Assembly: GCA_017883205.1 (NCBI GenBank)
Contig: JADGNZ010000015.1
Coordinates: forward strand, 1 to 64,000
Direction of reading: 5' to 3'
DNA: 64,000 nucleotides
Origin: Thermoanaerobaculia bacterium
GTDB taxonomy: Bacteria > Acidobacteriota > Thermoanaerobaculia > Gp7-AA8
Position 1 is the first letter of the stretch, and each line of letters begins with the position of its first letter. Shown piece after piece: positions 13,896 through 23,518 of the stretch. A program made the position numbers and the translations under genes. The notes under the pieces were generated by a model. The model was not told the DNA's origin and ran no database searches. It worked only from the letters and a program-made list of their open reading frames with translations.

Positions 13896-16421
13896 ATGCC
13901 CTTGCCCAACCTCGCGCTGGTAGTCAGCTTCACACGCTCGATATCTCGTTCGAGCAAACTGTTGCTCGCTCTCCTCACGGTCGTTCTATCCATTCCTCGG
14001 CCGAGCTTCGCAGCGTGCCCTGATTTCCCCGCGGTACCTCCGACGTTCGCTGCTGGCAGCGGCCCCGGGTCGATCGCCATCGGCGACTTCAACGGCGATG
14101 GCAAGAGCGATCTCGCAGTCGCCAACACCTTTTCAAACAATGTCTCAATTCTCATCGGCAATGGAAATGGGGCCTTTGCCGCTCCTGTCAACTACGCCGT
14201 CGGCGCTTCGCCCATCTCAATTGCGGTCGGCGACTTCAACGGCGACGGGAGAAAAGATCTCGTCATCATCAACCTCTCTTCGAACAATGTCTCGATTCTG
14301 CTCGGTAACGGCAACGGCACATTTGCGGCCGTTGTTAACTATGCGGGCGGACCAAGCCCCAGTTCAGCTGCCATCGGCGACTTCAACGGCGACGGGAAGA
14401 GCGATCTGGCCATCGGCAGTCTCTCCTCCAGCAACATCTCGATTCTGCTAGGCAACGGAGATGGCACCTTCTCAGCTCCGGTCAACTATCCCGCCGGATC
14501 ACATCCCAGCTCTCTCGCGGTCGGCGACTTTAATGGCGATGGCCGGATCGATCTCGTTGCCACAAACCCCGGTTCGAACGTCGTCGCCGTGCTCCTTGGC
14601 AACGGCACCGGCGCCTTCTCCTCGCCGGTCAGCTATCCCACTGGATCCGACCCGGTCTTCGTCGCCGTCGGCGACGTCAACGGCGACGGCAAGAGTGATC
14701 TCGTGGTCGCCAACCTGCATTCAGACAACATCTCGATCCTCATTGGAAATGGCGATGGCACTTTCGCTGCTACCGCCAACTACGCCGCCGGGCAAACCCC
14801 CAGGGCGATTGCCATCGGCGATCTCAACGGAGATGGTAAGAGCGATCTCGCCGTCTCCAATCCAAACGTGGACGGAGTCTCCATCCTCCTAGGGAATGGC
14901 AACGGCTCCTTCGCAGCCGCCGTCACCTACACCGTGGGAACTGAGCCTATAGAGGTGGCCTTTGGCGATTTCAATACCGACGGCAAGAAAGATCTCGCCG
15001 TCGCGAACTTCAGCTCTGGCGGCGGCAACGTGTCCATCCTGCTCGGCCGCGGCGATGGCACCTTCGCCTCTCCGGTCTTGTACACTACGGGACTAGTATC
15101 CGACGCAGTCGTCATTGGTGATTTCAACGGAGACGGCAAGAAGGATCTCGCCGTCGCCAACAACGAATCGAGAGACGTATCGATTCTGCTCGGCACCGGC
15201 AACGGCACGTTTGCCGACGCCGTCAACTACGCTGCAGGATGGGATCCCTCCGCGGTCGCAACGGGCGACTTCAACGGCGATGGCAGGCTCGACCTCGCCG
15301 TCGCCAACAACTCTGGGAATGACGTTTCGATCCTCCTCGGCAATGGCAACGGAACCTTTGCCGCAGCCGTCCATTATGTCGTGGACTCAGCGATCTCGGT
15401 CGCTGTGGGCGACTTCAATCGAGACGGAAAGCTCGATCTTGCCGTCGCTGGTCAAAGCTCGGGCAGAATATCGATCCTCGTCGGCAACGGCGACGGAACG
15501 TTCGCCTCTCCCGCAAGTTACTTCTTTGGCGTGGAACCCACCTCGCTCGTGGCCGGCGATTTCGACGGCGACGGGAAGCTCGATCTCGCGGTCACCGACG
15601 GTTTTCGGAACGGCGTTTTGGTCCTTCTCGGCAACGGCGATGGCACGTTCGCCGCGCGCGTTAATTACGCCACAGGATTGGAGCCATCCTCAGTCGTGGT
15701 GGCCGACTTCAATGGAGACCACAAGCTCGATCTCGCGGTCGCCAACAAGGAATCGAACAACGTTTCGATCCTCCTAGGCAATGGCAACGGCACCTTTGCA
15801 GCCGCCGCCAACTACGGCGTCGCAGGAAGTCCTGTCTCGGCGGCGGTGGACGACTTCAACGGTGACGGCAAGCTCGATCTCGCCATCGCCAACCAACTCT
15901 CCAGCATCTCAATCCTCCTTGGAAATGGCGACGGCACATTCGCAGCCGCCGTAACCTATGGCGCCGGAATAGGAGGTGTTCGCGCCGTCACTGCTGGCGA
16001 CTTGAACGGCGACGGCAAGAGCGATCTCGTCGTCGCCGACCAAAACCCCAGCAAGGTTGCGATTCTTTTCAATATGAGCGCCTGCGCCACGCTCGGGTCG
16101 ATCTTGCCAGTCGTTGGACCTAACACAGGCGGCCAGAGCGTTACGATCGGCGGCACGAATCTGAGCCGTGCGGTTTCCGTCACCTTCGGCGGATCAGCAG
16201 CGACGATCACCGCCAACACGGGCACGTCGATCACAGCAATCACGCCCGCACACGGATCGGGTCCGGTTGACGTGGTGGTCAACACCGCGGGCGGCACTGC
16301 GGTGGCTGCGGCCAGCTACACATTCATCGCCCCGTCATTGATCCCGATGCTGTCCTCGTGGGCGATGATCGCGCTGGCAACAATCCTCGCTTTGGTCGCG
16401 TGGGCCAAGATGCGCATCTGA
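13896..16421 (+). CDS. VCBS/FG-GAP repeat protein with IPT domain
   Basis: 841 aa. The signal peptide ends near residue 40 (LLLALLTVVLSIPRPSFA). About 14 repeats of roughly 47 residues follow, each with a DFNGDGK(S/L)DLAVA calcium-loop motif and a NVSILLGNGDGTFAA strand, as in beta-propeller VCBS/FG-GAP proteins. Residues about 735-810 match an IPT/TIG domain (VVGPNTGGQSVTIGGTNLS). The tail PSLIPMLSSWAMIALATILALVAW resembles the IPTL-CTERM sorting signal, with a membrane helix and a basic end. It is probably cell-surface or secreted, for adhesion or polymer binding. The repeats are well conserved at the DNA level, so copy number may vary. Confidence 0.9.
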   Translation: MPLPNLALVVSFTRSISRSSKLLLALLTVVLSIPRPSFAACPDFPAVPPTFAAGSGPGSIAIGDFNGDGKSDLAVANTFSNNVSILIGNGNGAFAAPVNYAVGASPISIAVGDFNGDGRKDLVIINLSSNNVSILLGNGNGTFAAVVNYAGGPSPSSAAIGDFNGDGKSDLAIGSLSSSNISILLGNGDGTFSAPVNYPAGSHPSSLAVGDFNGDGRIDLVATNPGSNVVAVLLGNGTGAFSSPVSYPTGSDPVFVAVGDVNGDGKSDLVVANLHSDNISILIGNGDGTFAATANYAAGQTPRAIAIGDLNGDGKSDLAVSNPNVDGVSILLGNGNGSFAAAVTYTVGTEPIEVAFGDFNTDGKKDLAVANFSSGGGNVSILLGRGDGTFASPVLYTTGLVSDAVVIGDFNGDGKKDLAVANNESRDVSILLGTGNGTFADAVNYAAGWDPSAVATGDFNGDGRLDLAVANNSGNDVSILLGNGNGTFAAAVHYVVDSAISVAVGDFNRDGKLDLAVAGQSSGRISILVGNGDGTFASPASYFFGVEPTSLVAGDFDGDGKLDLAVTDGFRNGVLVLLGNGDGTFAARVNYATGLEPSSVVVADFNGDHKLDLAVANKESNNVSILLGNGNGTFAAAANYGVAGSPVSAAVDDFNGDGKLDLAIANQLSSISILLGNGDGTFAAAVTYGAGIGGVRAVTAGDLNGDGKSDLVVADQNPSKVAILFNMSACATLGSILPVVGPNTGGQSVTIGGTNLSRAVSVTFGGSAATITANTGTSITAITPAHGSGPVDVVVNTAGGTAVAAASYTFIAPSLIPMLSSWAMIALATILALVAWAKMRI

Positions 16422-16769
16422 CCCTGCGGAGACCGATCACTAGGCTACTCCCGCCCTCTCGATCGTGAACTTTGGCGAAGCGATTCCGACGTCGACACCC
16501 TTGCCTTTCCCGAGGAAAGTCTGAACAGCGACCATCGCGCGAGGTGAATCATCGCCCGGCGTATTTCCTCACCCTCATCCGGCCTCCGTGTGCGGTCGAT
16601 CAGAAAGAGCTCCAAGAAAAAGGATGAGGTGTTGGCAGGACCTGCAACAGAGAGTGAGAAATGCGAGCTGCCTGCCGTGAGCGGCCGATGACGATGGCCG
16701 GCAGTTCATCACACCTGCGAGTGACGATCATCATGCAGCCATACACGCGCTCCCATCACCATCACCCGT
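16422..16769. other. 348-bp intergenic region
   Basis: No gene or RNA is seen. A short inverted repeat (CCTCACCCTCATCC near 16567, GGATGAGGTG near 16622) could form a hairpin downstream of the VCBS gene. The last 60 bases are the leader of the GTG-started signalling gene, with no clear ribosome site. Confidence 0.5.
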
Positions 16770-19313
16770 GTGACCGATAGTGCGCTCGTCCTGAGCAAGT
16801 ACCGTCTTCTCGCCGAGAACATGCATGACGTGGCAATCTTCGTCGGCGGGGACGGCCGGATCATCGAGGTGAATGCCGCTGCCGTTAAAACGTACGGCAG
16901 GAGCGCGGAAGACCTTGTCGGGAGCCCCGCGGCACAGCTCTGCTCCAGCGGCGACCGCTGCGCGATCCAGCGGACGCTCGAAACCGGGGAGCCGCGCACC
17001 TGCGAATGCGTGCATCACCGTGCGGACGGATCGCTCCTCCCTCTCGAGGTGAGTACCGTTCGTGCCGATATCGGCGGCGAGCATCTCGTCCTGTGCGTGG
17101 CGCGCGACGTGGCGCACCGGCACCGCCGCGAGCTCCTGCAGGCCATCGTCCATGAGATCGATAGCGCGATTCTGGCCGGACAACCGCTGGAGGCCACGCT
17201 GGAGTTCATCTGCGCGCAGCTCGTCTCGCTCAACGGTTACGCGCTCGTGCAGATCAGCATCAAAGAGCGCGACGGTCTTGTCTCCATTCAGGGCTCCGCC
17301 GGCGCGGCTGCCGGCTTCCTCGACGACATCCACGTTCGATGGGACTCCGGATCCGAATCCCTCGGCCCCACCGGACGGGCAATCCGTGAAGGACACCTGC
17401 AGATCTGCGACATTGAGAACGATCCTGATTTCGAAGTCTGGCGGAGCAGGGCCGCGGCACATGGACTTCGGTCATCGATCTCGCTTCCCCTCGCGGCGCA
17501 CGGTCAGACACTCGGAGCGCTGACGCTTTTTTCAACAGAGAAGAACGCCTTCAGCGAAGCGATGAACGATGAGATGGGAAGCTTCGCCGATGAGATCGCG
17601 CTGTCGATTCTCGCCGGGGTGGGACACGCCAAGATCCGCCTGCAGCGTGTCGCGCTCGAGGCGGCCGCGAATGCCATCGTCATCACTGACGTGCACGGCG
17701 TGATCGAATGGGTGAATCCCGCCTTCACGACGCTCACCGGCTGGACGGCGGAAGAAGCGGTCGGCGACACGCCGCGCATGCTTCGATCGGGTAATCACAG
17801 CCGCGCGTTCTACACGCGGATGTGGCAGCAACTGAACAATGGTGAAGTCTGGCGCGGCGAGATGTTCAACCGGCGCAAGGACGGAACGATCTATCCCGAG
17901 GAACAGACCATCACGCCGGTGCGCGACGAGAAGGGACGAATCGCACATTTCGTGGCCATCAAGCAGGACATCAGCGACCGGAAACGGCAGGAAGAACAGA
18001 TCCGCTTTCTCGCACTGCACGACGTGCTCACCGCCCTCCCCAACCGCCGCGCATTCGAATCGACGCTGGCGCGATTCACTCACGACGCCAACACCGCGCG
18101 CAACGCCGCCATCCTCGTCCTCGATGTCGACGAGTTCAAGCTCGTCAACGACTCGGCCGGGCATCCGGTCGGCGATGAGTTGCTCATCGAGCTCACATCA
18201 TTGCTCCAGGCGCAACTCCGGCCCGGTGATTTTCTGGCACGCCTCGGCGGCGACGAGTTCGTCGTTCTCCTCAGGAACGTCGGAAAGAATCTCGCCCACG
18301 ATATCGCCGAGCGGCTGCGGCGCGCGGTGGAAGCGATGTGGTTCGAGCACGACGGCATCGTCTATACCATCACGATCAGCGTCGGGATCGCCATGCTCGC
18401 TGAGGGTGATGATCCGAAGGACCTCGTCGCGCACGCGGACATGGCGATGTACTCCGCGAAGGAGCACGGCAAGAATCGCGTGGCCAGCTATCCGCTTGCC
18501 AAAGGTGAGGTCGTCCACGAGGTCACCCGTTGGCTGGCGAAGGTCCGATCGTCTCTTCGCGACGGCAGCTTCATCCTCACCTTCCAGCCGATCGTTCAAC
18601 TCGGCAACGGCGAAACGCTCCACTTCGAAGCGCTGATCCGCATGCGCGCCGAGGACGGCAGCATCATTCCGCCGGACAACTTCATTCCCTCCGCGGAGCG
18701 CTACGGCCTCATGCCGCAGATCGACCGCTGGGTCTTCGACGAGGTCGCGCGCATCCTCGAGTCGGAAGCGAGCTTGCGGATCTTCATGAATCTCTCCGCG
18801 CGAAGTCTCAGTGATGAACCGCTGCTGCAACACATCGAGGAGCGTCTTCGCGCCAGCAGCATCGAGCCGGGCCGTCTTTCCTTTGAGATCACCGAGACCG
18901 CGGCGGTCGCCGATCTCTCCAGCGCGCGCAACTGGATCCGTCGCCTGAAAGACCTCGGCTGTCTGATCGCCCTCGACGATTTCGGCGCCGGCTTCTCGTC
19001 GTTCGGGTATCTGCAGGCGCTCGCGGTCGACTACATCAAGATCGACCGCACCTTCGTTCACGACCTCGATACCAACGCCACCAATCGCGCGCTCGTGCAG
19101 GCGGTCAACACCGTCGCGCGCACGCTCGGCAAGGAAGTCATCGCCGAGGGCGTCGAGTGCGAAGCGCATGCGGACGCGCTCCGCGCCATCGGAATCGAGC
19201 ACGGCCAGGGGTACCATTGGGGGGTTCCGGCGGAGCTCGAGGCGACGCTTCTCGGCATGTCTGGAGTGAGCGGGTATGCTTCGGACCGTGCCGCTCAGCT
19301 TCTTTCACGTTAA
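16770..19313 (+). CDS. PAS-GAF-PAS-GGDEF-EAL c-di-GMP signalling protein
   Basis: 847 aa, GTG start. Order: PAS (about 10-120), GAF (about 125-285), PAS/PAC (about 295-410, ending VAIKQDISDRKRQEEQ), GGDEF (about 415-575) and EAL (about 590-840). The cyclase motif LGGDEF is intact near 491. The EAL domain has FEALIR (about 620), DDFGAGFSS (about 736) and AEGVE, so both activities look possible. It should make or break cyclic di-GMP in response to signals read by PAS and GAF. It has no membrane segment and is probably cytosolic. The next gene overlaps its 3' end. Confidence 0.93.
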   Translation: MTDSALVLSKYRLLAENMHDVAIFVGGDGRIIEVNAAAVKTYGRSAEDLVGSPAAQLCSSGDRCAIQRTLETGEPRTCECVHHRADGSLLPLEVSTVRADIGGEHLVLCVARDVAHRHRRELLQAIVHEIDSAILAGQPLEATLEFICAQLVSLNGYALVQISIKERDGLVSIQGSAGAAAGFLDDIHVRWDSGSESLGPTGRAIREGHLQICDIENDPDFEVWRSRAAAHGLRSSISLPLAAHGQTLGALTLFSTEKNAFSEAMNDEMGSFADEIALSILAGVGHAKIRLQRVALEAAANAIVITDVHGVIEWVNPAFTTLTGWTAEEAVGDTPRMLRSGNHSRAFYTRMWQQLNNGEVWRGEMFNRRKDGTIYPEEQTITPVRDEKGRIAHFVAIKQDISDRKRQEEQIRFLALHDVLTALPNRRAFESTLARFTHDANTARNAAILVLDVDEFKLVNDSAGHPVGDELLIELTSLLQAQLRPGDFLARLGGDEFVVLLRNVGKNLAHDIAERLRRAVEAMWFEHDGIVYTITISVGIAMLAEGDDPKDLVAHADMAMYSAKEHGKNRVASYPLAKGEVVHEVTRWLAKVRSSLRDGSFILTFQPIVQLGNGETLHFEALIRMRAEDGSIIPPDNFIPSAERYGLMPQIDRWVFDEVARILESEASLRIFMNLSARSLSDEPLLQHIEERLRASSIEPGRLSFEITETAAVADLSSARNWIRRLKDLGCLIALDDFGAGFSSFGYLQALAVDYIKIDRTFVHDLDTNATNRALVQAVNTVARTLGKEVIAEGVECEAHADALRAIGIEHGQGYHWGVPAELEATLLGMSGVSGYASDRAAQLLSR

Positions 19314-19713
19314 GAACATCCCGCCTTCCGACGACGCGCTGCGCTCGGCTCTGGCCGGCGCGGCTGGCTTGTGGCGGGAGCTGATCGAACAGCTTGCGGT
19401 GGACATCGCGCCGCTGGCGTTCGTCTGGCGCTTCACCACCAAGAGCACCGGATGGTCGCTTCGCGTCAAACGCGGCGAGCGCAACATTCTCTATTTGACT
19501 CCGTGCGAGGGGCACTTTCTCGTGTCGATCGGCCTTGGCGAGCGAGCGGCGGCAGCGGCCCGGAAAAGCGAGCTGCGGGAAGCGATCGTTCCCCTCATCG
19601 ACGCAGCGCCCAAGTACGCCGAGGGCCGAGGCATCCGCTTTGAGGTGCACGGCGGCGAGGGGGAGAAGGTCGCGATCGCCCTGAGCCTGGCCGTCGCGAA
19701 GATCGCGAATTGA
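19276..19713 (+). CDS. DUF3788-like protein
   Basis: 145 aa. The core WRFTTKSTGWSLRVKRGERNILYLTPCEGHFLVSIGLGERA matches the DUF3788 pattern I know (small cytosolic proteins of unknown function). The ATG at 19276 overlaps the previous gene by 38 bp; the GTG at 19288 is an alternative that shortens the overlap. It may be co-transcribed with the c-di-GMP gene, but a functional link is not evident. Confidence 0.7.
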   Translation: MLRTVPLSFFHVKNIPPSDDALRSALAGAAGLWRELIEQLAVDIAPLAFVWRFTTKSTGWSLRVKRGERNILYLTPCEGHFLVSIGLGERAAAAARKSELREAIVPLIDAAPKYAEGRGIRFEVHGGEGEKVAIALSLAVAKIAN

Positions 19714-20054
19714 GCCCTGGGCACGCAAGTAAACCGCTGACTGAGTGTCCTTGAGGCCTTCCGAACCCCGCAGGCGCCAGCGGCCGAAGGTCTGACCCCA
19801 CCCTGAGCTCGCTCTCGTGTACAGTCGCGCGCCGGCACATCGGTTCGAGTCAAATTACTGACTGCTCGATACTTGCGACCTGCCGTTACCCCTGCGGAAG
19901 AGTGCCGGACTCGCGTTTGGAGCCCACGACCGAAGGTCTGACCCCACAAAAGAATGAAAAACAAATGTCTTGTTTGTGCGTTAGTGTTGTAGTTAACTAC
20001 ATCACCTGATTCAAGGCGCGCACGTAGCGACGAGAAAAACAGACGAGAAAACCA
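19714..20054. other. 341-bp region upstream of the GntR-ABC operon
   Basis: Two direct copies of CGAAGGTCTGACCCCAC (near 19784 and 19932) are separated by about 148 bp. An operator-like palindrome lies at 19984-20005. A possible -35 TTGTTT is at 19970-19975. No gene is seen; a GGTTCGAGTC at 19843 is not part of a tRNA fold. Confidence 0.55.
19984..20005. promoter_or_regulatory. 22-bp operator palindrome before the gntR gene
   Basis: The core TGTAGTTAACTACA (19988-20001) is a perfect 14-bp palindrome. It is flanked by GTG...CAC that also pairs, giving 22 bp with one mismatched pair. It sits 50 bp before the GntR start and would overlap a -10 element placed 17 nt after TTGTTT (19970). This is a good candidate autoregulatory site for the downstream regulator. 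Confidence 0.7.
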
Positions 20055-20447
20055 ATGGATCGCGAGTGGAACGACAGTCAGCCGATTTACCGCCAGCTTC
20101 GCGACCGCGTCGTCGCGATGATCCTCGACGGCATGCTCAAGGAGGGCGACCCGCTGCCTTCCGTCCGCACCGTCGCCGCCGAATATCGAGTCAATCCGAT
20201 CACGGTCCTGAAGGGCTATCAACAACTGGTCGACGAGCAACTCGTCGAGACGAAGCGAGGCCGGGGCATGTTCATCAACGCCGGCGCGCGCGACCTGCTG
20301 ATGCAGGGCGAGCGTCAGAAGTTTCTTGCGGAGCAGTGGCCTCGCATCCACGCAACCATCCAGCGGCTCGGCCTGACACCCGAGGAGTTGCTGGCCGCCA
20401 CGACGAGCGAGACATCGAAGGTGGAAGAGGAGACGCCCAAGCCATGA
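20055..20447 (+). CDS. GntR-family regulator, YtrA subfamily
   Basis: 130 aa, short as expected for the YtrA subfamily, which has a winged helix and a small helical dimerisation tail. The DNA-binding part is PIYRQLRDRVVAMILDGMLKEGDPLPSVRTVAAEYRVNPITVLKGYQQL, followed by a wing (VETKRGRGMFI). The family represses the ABC operon it heads and is relieved by envelope stress or cell-wall antibiotics. The next gene overlaps by ATGA, showing translational coupling, and the 22-bp palindrome upstream is its likely operator. Confidence 0.92.
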   Translation: MDREWNDSQPIYRQLRDRVVAMILDGMLKEGDPLPSVRTVAAEYRVNPITVLKGYQQLVDEQLVETKRGRGMFINAGARDLLMQGERQKFLAEQWPRIHATIQRLGLTPEELLAATTSETSKVEEETPKP

Positions 20448-21307
20448 CAGCCATCGAAGCACGCGGGCTCCGCAAGACGTTCGGCTCCACGATCGCGCTC
20501 GACAGCATCGATCTGCGCGTCGAAGAAGGCCGCATCCTCGGGATCATCGGTCCCAACGGTGCAGGCAAGACCACCGCGCTCAACGCAATCCTGGGGCTCA
20601 CCTCCTACCAGGGAGAACTGACGGTGCTCGGACGAAATCCCTGGACCGAGCGCGATCTGCTCATGCGCGATGTCTCCTTCATCGCCGACGTCGCTGTCCT
20701 GCCGCGCTGGATGCGCGTCTCGCAGATCCTCGATTACGTCTCCGGCGTGCATCCCCGTTTTCGGAGAGCGAAGGCGGAAGCGTTTCTGGCGAAGACGGCC
20801 ATCAAACGCAGCAGCAAGATCCGCGAATTGTCGAAGGGCATGGTGACCCAGCTTCACCTCGCGCTGGTCATGGCCATCGACGCGAAGTTGCTGGTGCTCG
20901 ACGAGCCGACCCTCGGCCTCGACATCCTCTATCGCAAGCAGTTCTACGACTCGCTGCTGAACGATTACTTCGACCGCACCCGCACCATCGTCGTGACGAC
21001 GCATCAGGTGGAGGAGATTCAGGACGTCCTCACCGACGTGATGTTCATCGACCGCGGACGCATCGCCCTCGCCTGCAGCATGGAAGAATTCGAGTCGCGC
21101 TATCTCGAAGTGATGGTGCTGCCCGAGCACGTCGCCGCCGCACGGGCACTCGGACCGATGCACGAGCGCCAGGTGTTCGGGCGCAGCATCCTCCTCTTCG
21201 ATCACGCCGATCACGAGCAACTTGCCGCCCTCGGTGACGTGCGCACGCCCGGCATCGCCGACCTCTTCGTTGCCGTGATGGGCAATCAGCCAGGAGAGAT
21301 TCGATGA
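20444..21307 (+). CDS. ABC transporter ATP-binding protein
   Basis: 287 aa. Walker A GPNGAGKTT (36-44), a degenerate signature ELSKGMVTQ (about 128-136, LSKGM instead of LSGGQ), Walker B LLVLDEPTLGLD (149-160) and switch His187 (TTHQVEE). It is coupled to the regulator upstream and to the permease downstream by 4-bp ATGA overlaps. It drives export or substrate extrusion with the two permeases encoded further on. The YtrB-like context suggests a role in envelope stress; the substrate is unknown. Confidence 0.92.
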   Translation: MTAIEARGLRKTFGSTIALDSIDLRVEEGRILGIIGPNGAGKTTALNAILGLTSYQGELTVLGRNPWTERDLLMRDVSFIADVAVLPRWMRVSQILDYVSGVHPRFRRAKAEAFLAKTAIKRSSKIRELSKGMVTQLHLALVMAIDAKLLVLDEPTLGLDILYRKQFYDSLLNDYFDRTRTIVVTTHQVEEIQDVLTDVMFIDRGRIALACSMEEFESRYLEVMVLPEHVAAARALGPMHERQVFGRSILLFDHADHEQLAALGDVRTPGIADLFVAVMGNQPGEIR

Positions 21308-22209
21308 GCGAGCCTCTCGTCGCCGAGTCTGCCGGTTCGCAGGCGGTCATACAGGAGAGCCGGCCGATGTACTGGTCGGTACGTCGCGAACTGTGGGAGA
21401 ACCGCTCGATCTACGTTGCCCCGCTGCTCGTCGCGGCCGTCGTGCTGTTCGGATTCGTCATCAGCACGATCGGGATGCCGCAGCGCAGGCGCGCGACGCT
21501 GTTGCTCGCCCCGGCACAGCAGCACACCACGATCGAGATGCCCTTCGACGTCGCCGCGTTCATGCTCATCGCCACTGCGTTCCTCATCGGCGTCTTCTAC
21601 TGTCTCGACGCGCTGCAGGGCGAGCGCCGCGACCGCAGCATCCTCTTCTGGAAGTCGCTGCCGGTCTCGGATCGCACGACCGTACTGGCGAAAGCGTGCA
21701 TCCCGCTGCTGGCTCTGCCGGCGCTTATCTTCACCATCGTCGTCATCACACAGTGGTTCATGCTGCTGTGGAGCACCGCAGTCCTCCTTCCGAGCGGCCT
21801 GGCTGGTTCGACGTGGGCGCACTTCCACTGGTTCACGCAGTCGATGCTTCTGCTCTATTGCCTGATCGTGCTCGTCCTCTGGCACGCCCCGCTCTATGCC
21901 TGGCTGCTGCTGATCTCCGGCTGGGCACGGCGCGCGTCCTATCTCTGGGCGGTGCTACCGCCTCTTGCGATCGCCGCGGTCGAGAAGATCGTCTTCAACA
22001 GTGCGCATTTCGCTTCGTTCCTGAAATACCGGCTGATTGGCGGAGTTGGCGAGGCATTCGTTTTCAAGGCGCCGCACGGCACTGATTCGCTGTCACGCAT
22101 CACTCCCCTCAATTTCCTGAGCACACCGGGTCTATGGATCGGGCTGGTCCTCGCCGCAATCTTCATCGCTGCAGCAGTGCGGCTGCGCCGCGACCGGGAA
22201 CCGGTATGA
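21304..22209 (+). CDS. ABC transporter permease (first paralog)
   Basis: 301 aa with about six membrane helices. The opening MYWSVRRELWENRSIYVAPLLVAAVVLFGF and the segment CLDALQGERRDRSILFWKSLPVSDRTTVL are almost repeated in the permease at 23515. The RDRS..FWKSLPVSD motif is typical of ABC-2 permeases of this group. It is coupled to the ATPase by ATGA. The two paralogs may form a heterodimeric channel. Confidence 0.88.
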   Translation: MSEPLVAESAGSQAVIQESRPMYWSVRRELWENRSIYVAPLLVAAVVLFGFVISTIGMPQRRRATLLLAPAQQHTTIEMPFDVAAFMLIATAFLIGVFYCLDALQGERRDRSILFWKSLPVSDRTTVLAKACIPLLALPALIFTIVVITQWFMLLWSTAVLLPSGLAGSTWAHFHWFTQSMLLLYCLIVLVLWHAPLYAWLLLISGWARRASYLWAVLPPLAIAAVEKIVFNSAHFASFLKYRLIGGVGEAFVFKAPHGTDSLSRITPLNFLSTPGLWIGLVLAAIFIAAAVRLRRDREPV

Positions 22210-22234
22210 GATCCGCCAGCCGAGGAGGAACCGT

Positions 22235-23518
22235 ATGAGCGCCGAATTTCCGATGACCCTTCTAACCGCTGACGCATCGCGGACGCGGTACTCGATTCGT
22301 ACCATTGCCAGCAATGCCTTAAAAGCCGCGGCGCAGTTCTGGTTTGTTGTGACGATTGGCGGCCAATTGCTGTTCGCGTTTGCGGTGGCGTCGTTCTATG
22401 GCCTTTCGGCCCTGCGCGGCGATTTTCACCGGTGGGGCAAATCGATCACCCACGGACACGTTCCGGGCGATACGATGGGCAACCTGGTTGTCGAGCTCCA
22501 TCTCATTTCAGCCGTCATCATCATTCTCTCCGGCGCGCTGCAGCTCATACCCCTGGTCCGACAACGCTTCCCTCTCTTTCACCGCTGGAACGGCCGCATC
22601 TACATGCTCGCCGCGGTCACGGTCAGCGGAGCCGGCGTTTACATGCTCTGGTTTCGGGGAAGCGTTGCTGACTTCTCACAGCGTATCGGATTCACTCTCG
22701 ACGTCGTTTTGATCTGGCTCTGCGCCGCGATGGCGCTGCGCTACGCAATCGCTCGCAACTTCGCGAGTCATCGCCCCTGGGCGCTCAGGCTTTTCCTCGT
22801 GGTCAGTGCATCGTGGTTCTTCCGAGTGGAATTGTTCCTCTCCTTTCTCATCTTTCGAGGCCCTTTCGGGTTCGATCCCCTTTCCTTTTCAGGCCCTTTC
22901 CTCACGTTTCTTTCGTACGCGCAGTACCTTCTTCCTCTGGCCGTTCTCGAGTTCTATCTCTTTGCGCAGAAACGCGCCGGCTCACTGCGGCGGATGGCGA
23001 TGTCTTTCGTTCTCTTTGTAGTGACGATCGGAATGGCTGCCGCGATTGTCACTCTTACCATGGCTGTGTGGGTGCCCGAGGCCAAAGCAGGATTCGACTC
23101 CCGCACATCAATTACTGAGACCCTCGCCGCAACCATCGCTTCGGGTGGCATCGACAAGGCCATCCGGCAATACCATCAATTGAAAGCCGCCAACCCGGCA
23201 ACCTACAACTTCGACCAGGGCGAGCTCAACATACTCGGGTACCAACTGCTCCGAAAGAAACAGTTCAGCGACGCGATTCGCATCTTCCAGCTCAACGTCG
23301 AGGCCTATCCCCAAGCGAGCAATGTCTACGACAGCCTCGCCGAGGCATACGCGGCTGACGGCAAGACGTCTCTGGCAATCGCCAATTATCAAAAAGCCGT
23401 CCAACTGAATCCGAAGAACCGCACTGCGGCGGCCGGGCTTCACGAGCTTGCGGCTTATGCCGGGGCCACACACGCAGGATCGGCGGGCGGGAGCCAGGCC
23501 GAAGGAGCGTCGCGATGA
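22235..23518 (+). CDS. DUF2306 membrane protein with C-terminal TPR
   Basis: 427 aa. Residues about 30-285 hold seven or eight membrane helices with the DUF2306 hallmarks ELHLISAVIIILSGALQLIP, FHRWNGRIYML and SHRPWALRLFLV (conserved His). Residues about 295-410 form TPR helices (YNFDQGELNILGYQLLRKKQFSDAIRIFQLNVEAYP...). The combination of a possible cofactor-binding membrane domain with a soluble TPR tail is unusual. It lies between the two permease genes and overlaps the second by ATGA, so it is translated with the transporter. Function is unknown. Confidence 0.8.
   Translation: MSAEFPMTLLTADASRTRYSIRTIASNALKAAAQFWFVVTIGGQLLFAFAVASFYGLSALRGDFHRWGKSITHGHVPGDTMGNLVVELHLISAVIIILSGALQLIPLVRQRFPLFHRWNGRIYMLAAVTVSGAGVYMLWFRGSVADFSQRIGFTLDVVLIWLCAAMALRYAIARNFASHRPWALRLFLVVSASWFFRVELFLSFLIFRGPFGFDPLSFSGPFLTFLSYAQYLLPLAVLEFYLFAQKRAGSLRRMAMSFVLFVVTIGMAAAIVTLTMAVWVPEAKAGFDSRTSITETLAATIASGGIDKAIRQYHQLKAANPATYNFDQGELNILGYQLLRKKQFSDAIRIFQLNVEAYPQASNVYDSLAEAYAADGKTSLAIANYQKAVQLNPKNRTAAAGLHELAAYAGATHAGSAGGSQAEGASR

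Noticed and set aside
19796..19870. tRNA-like segment around GGTTCGAGTC
   Set aside because: No acceptor or anticodon stem can be drawn with the correct spacing, and no CCA-proximal pairing exists.
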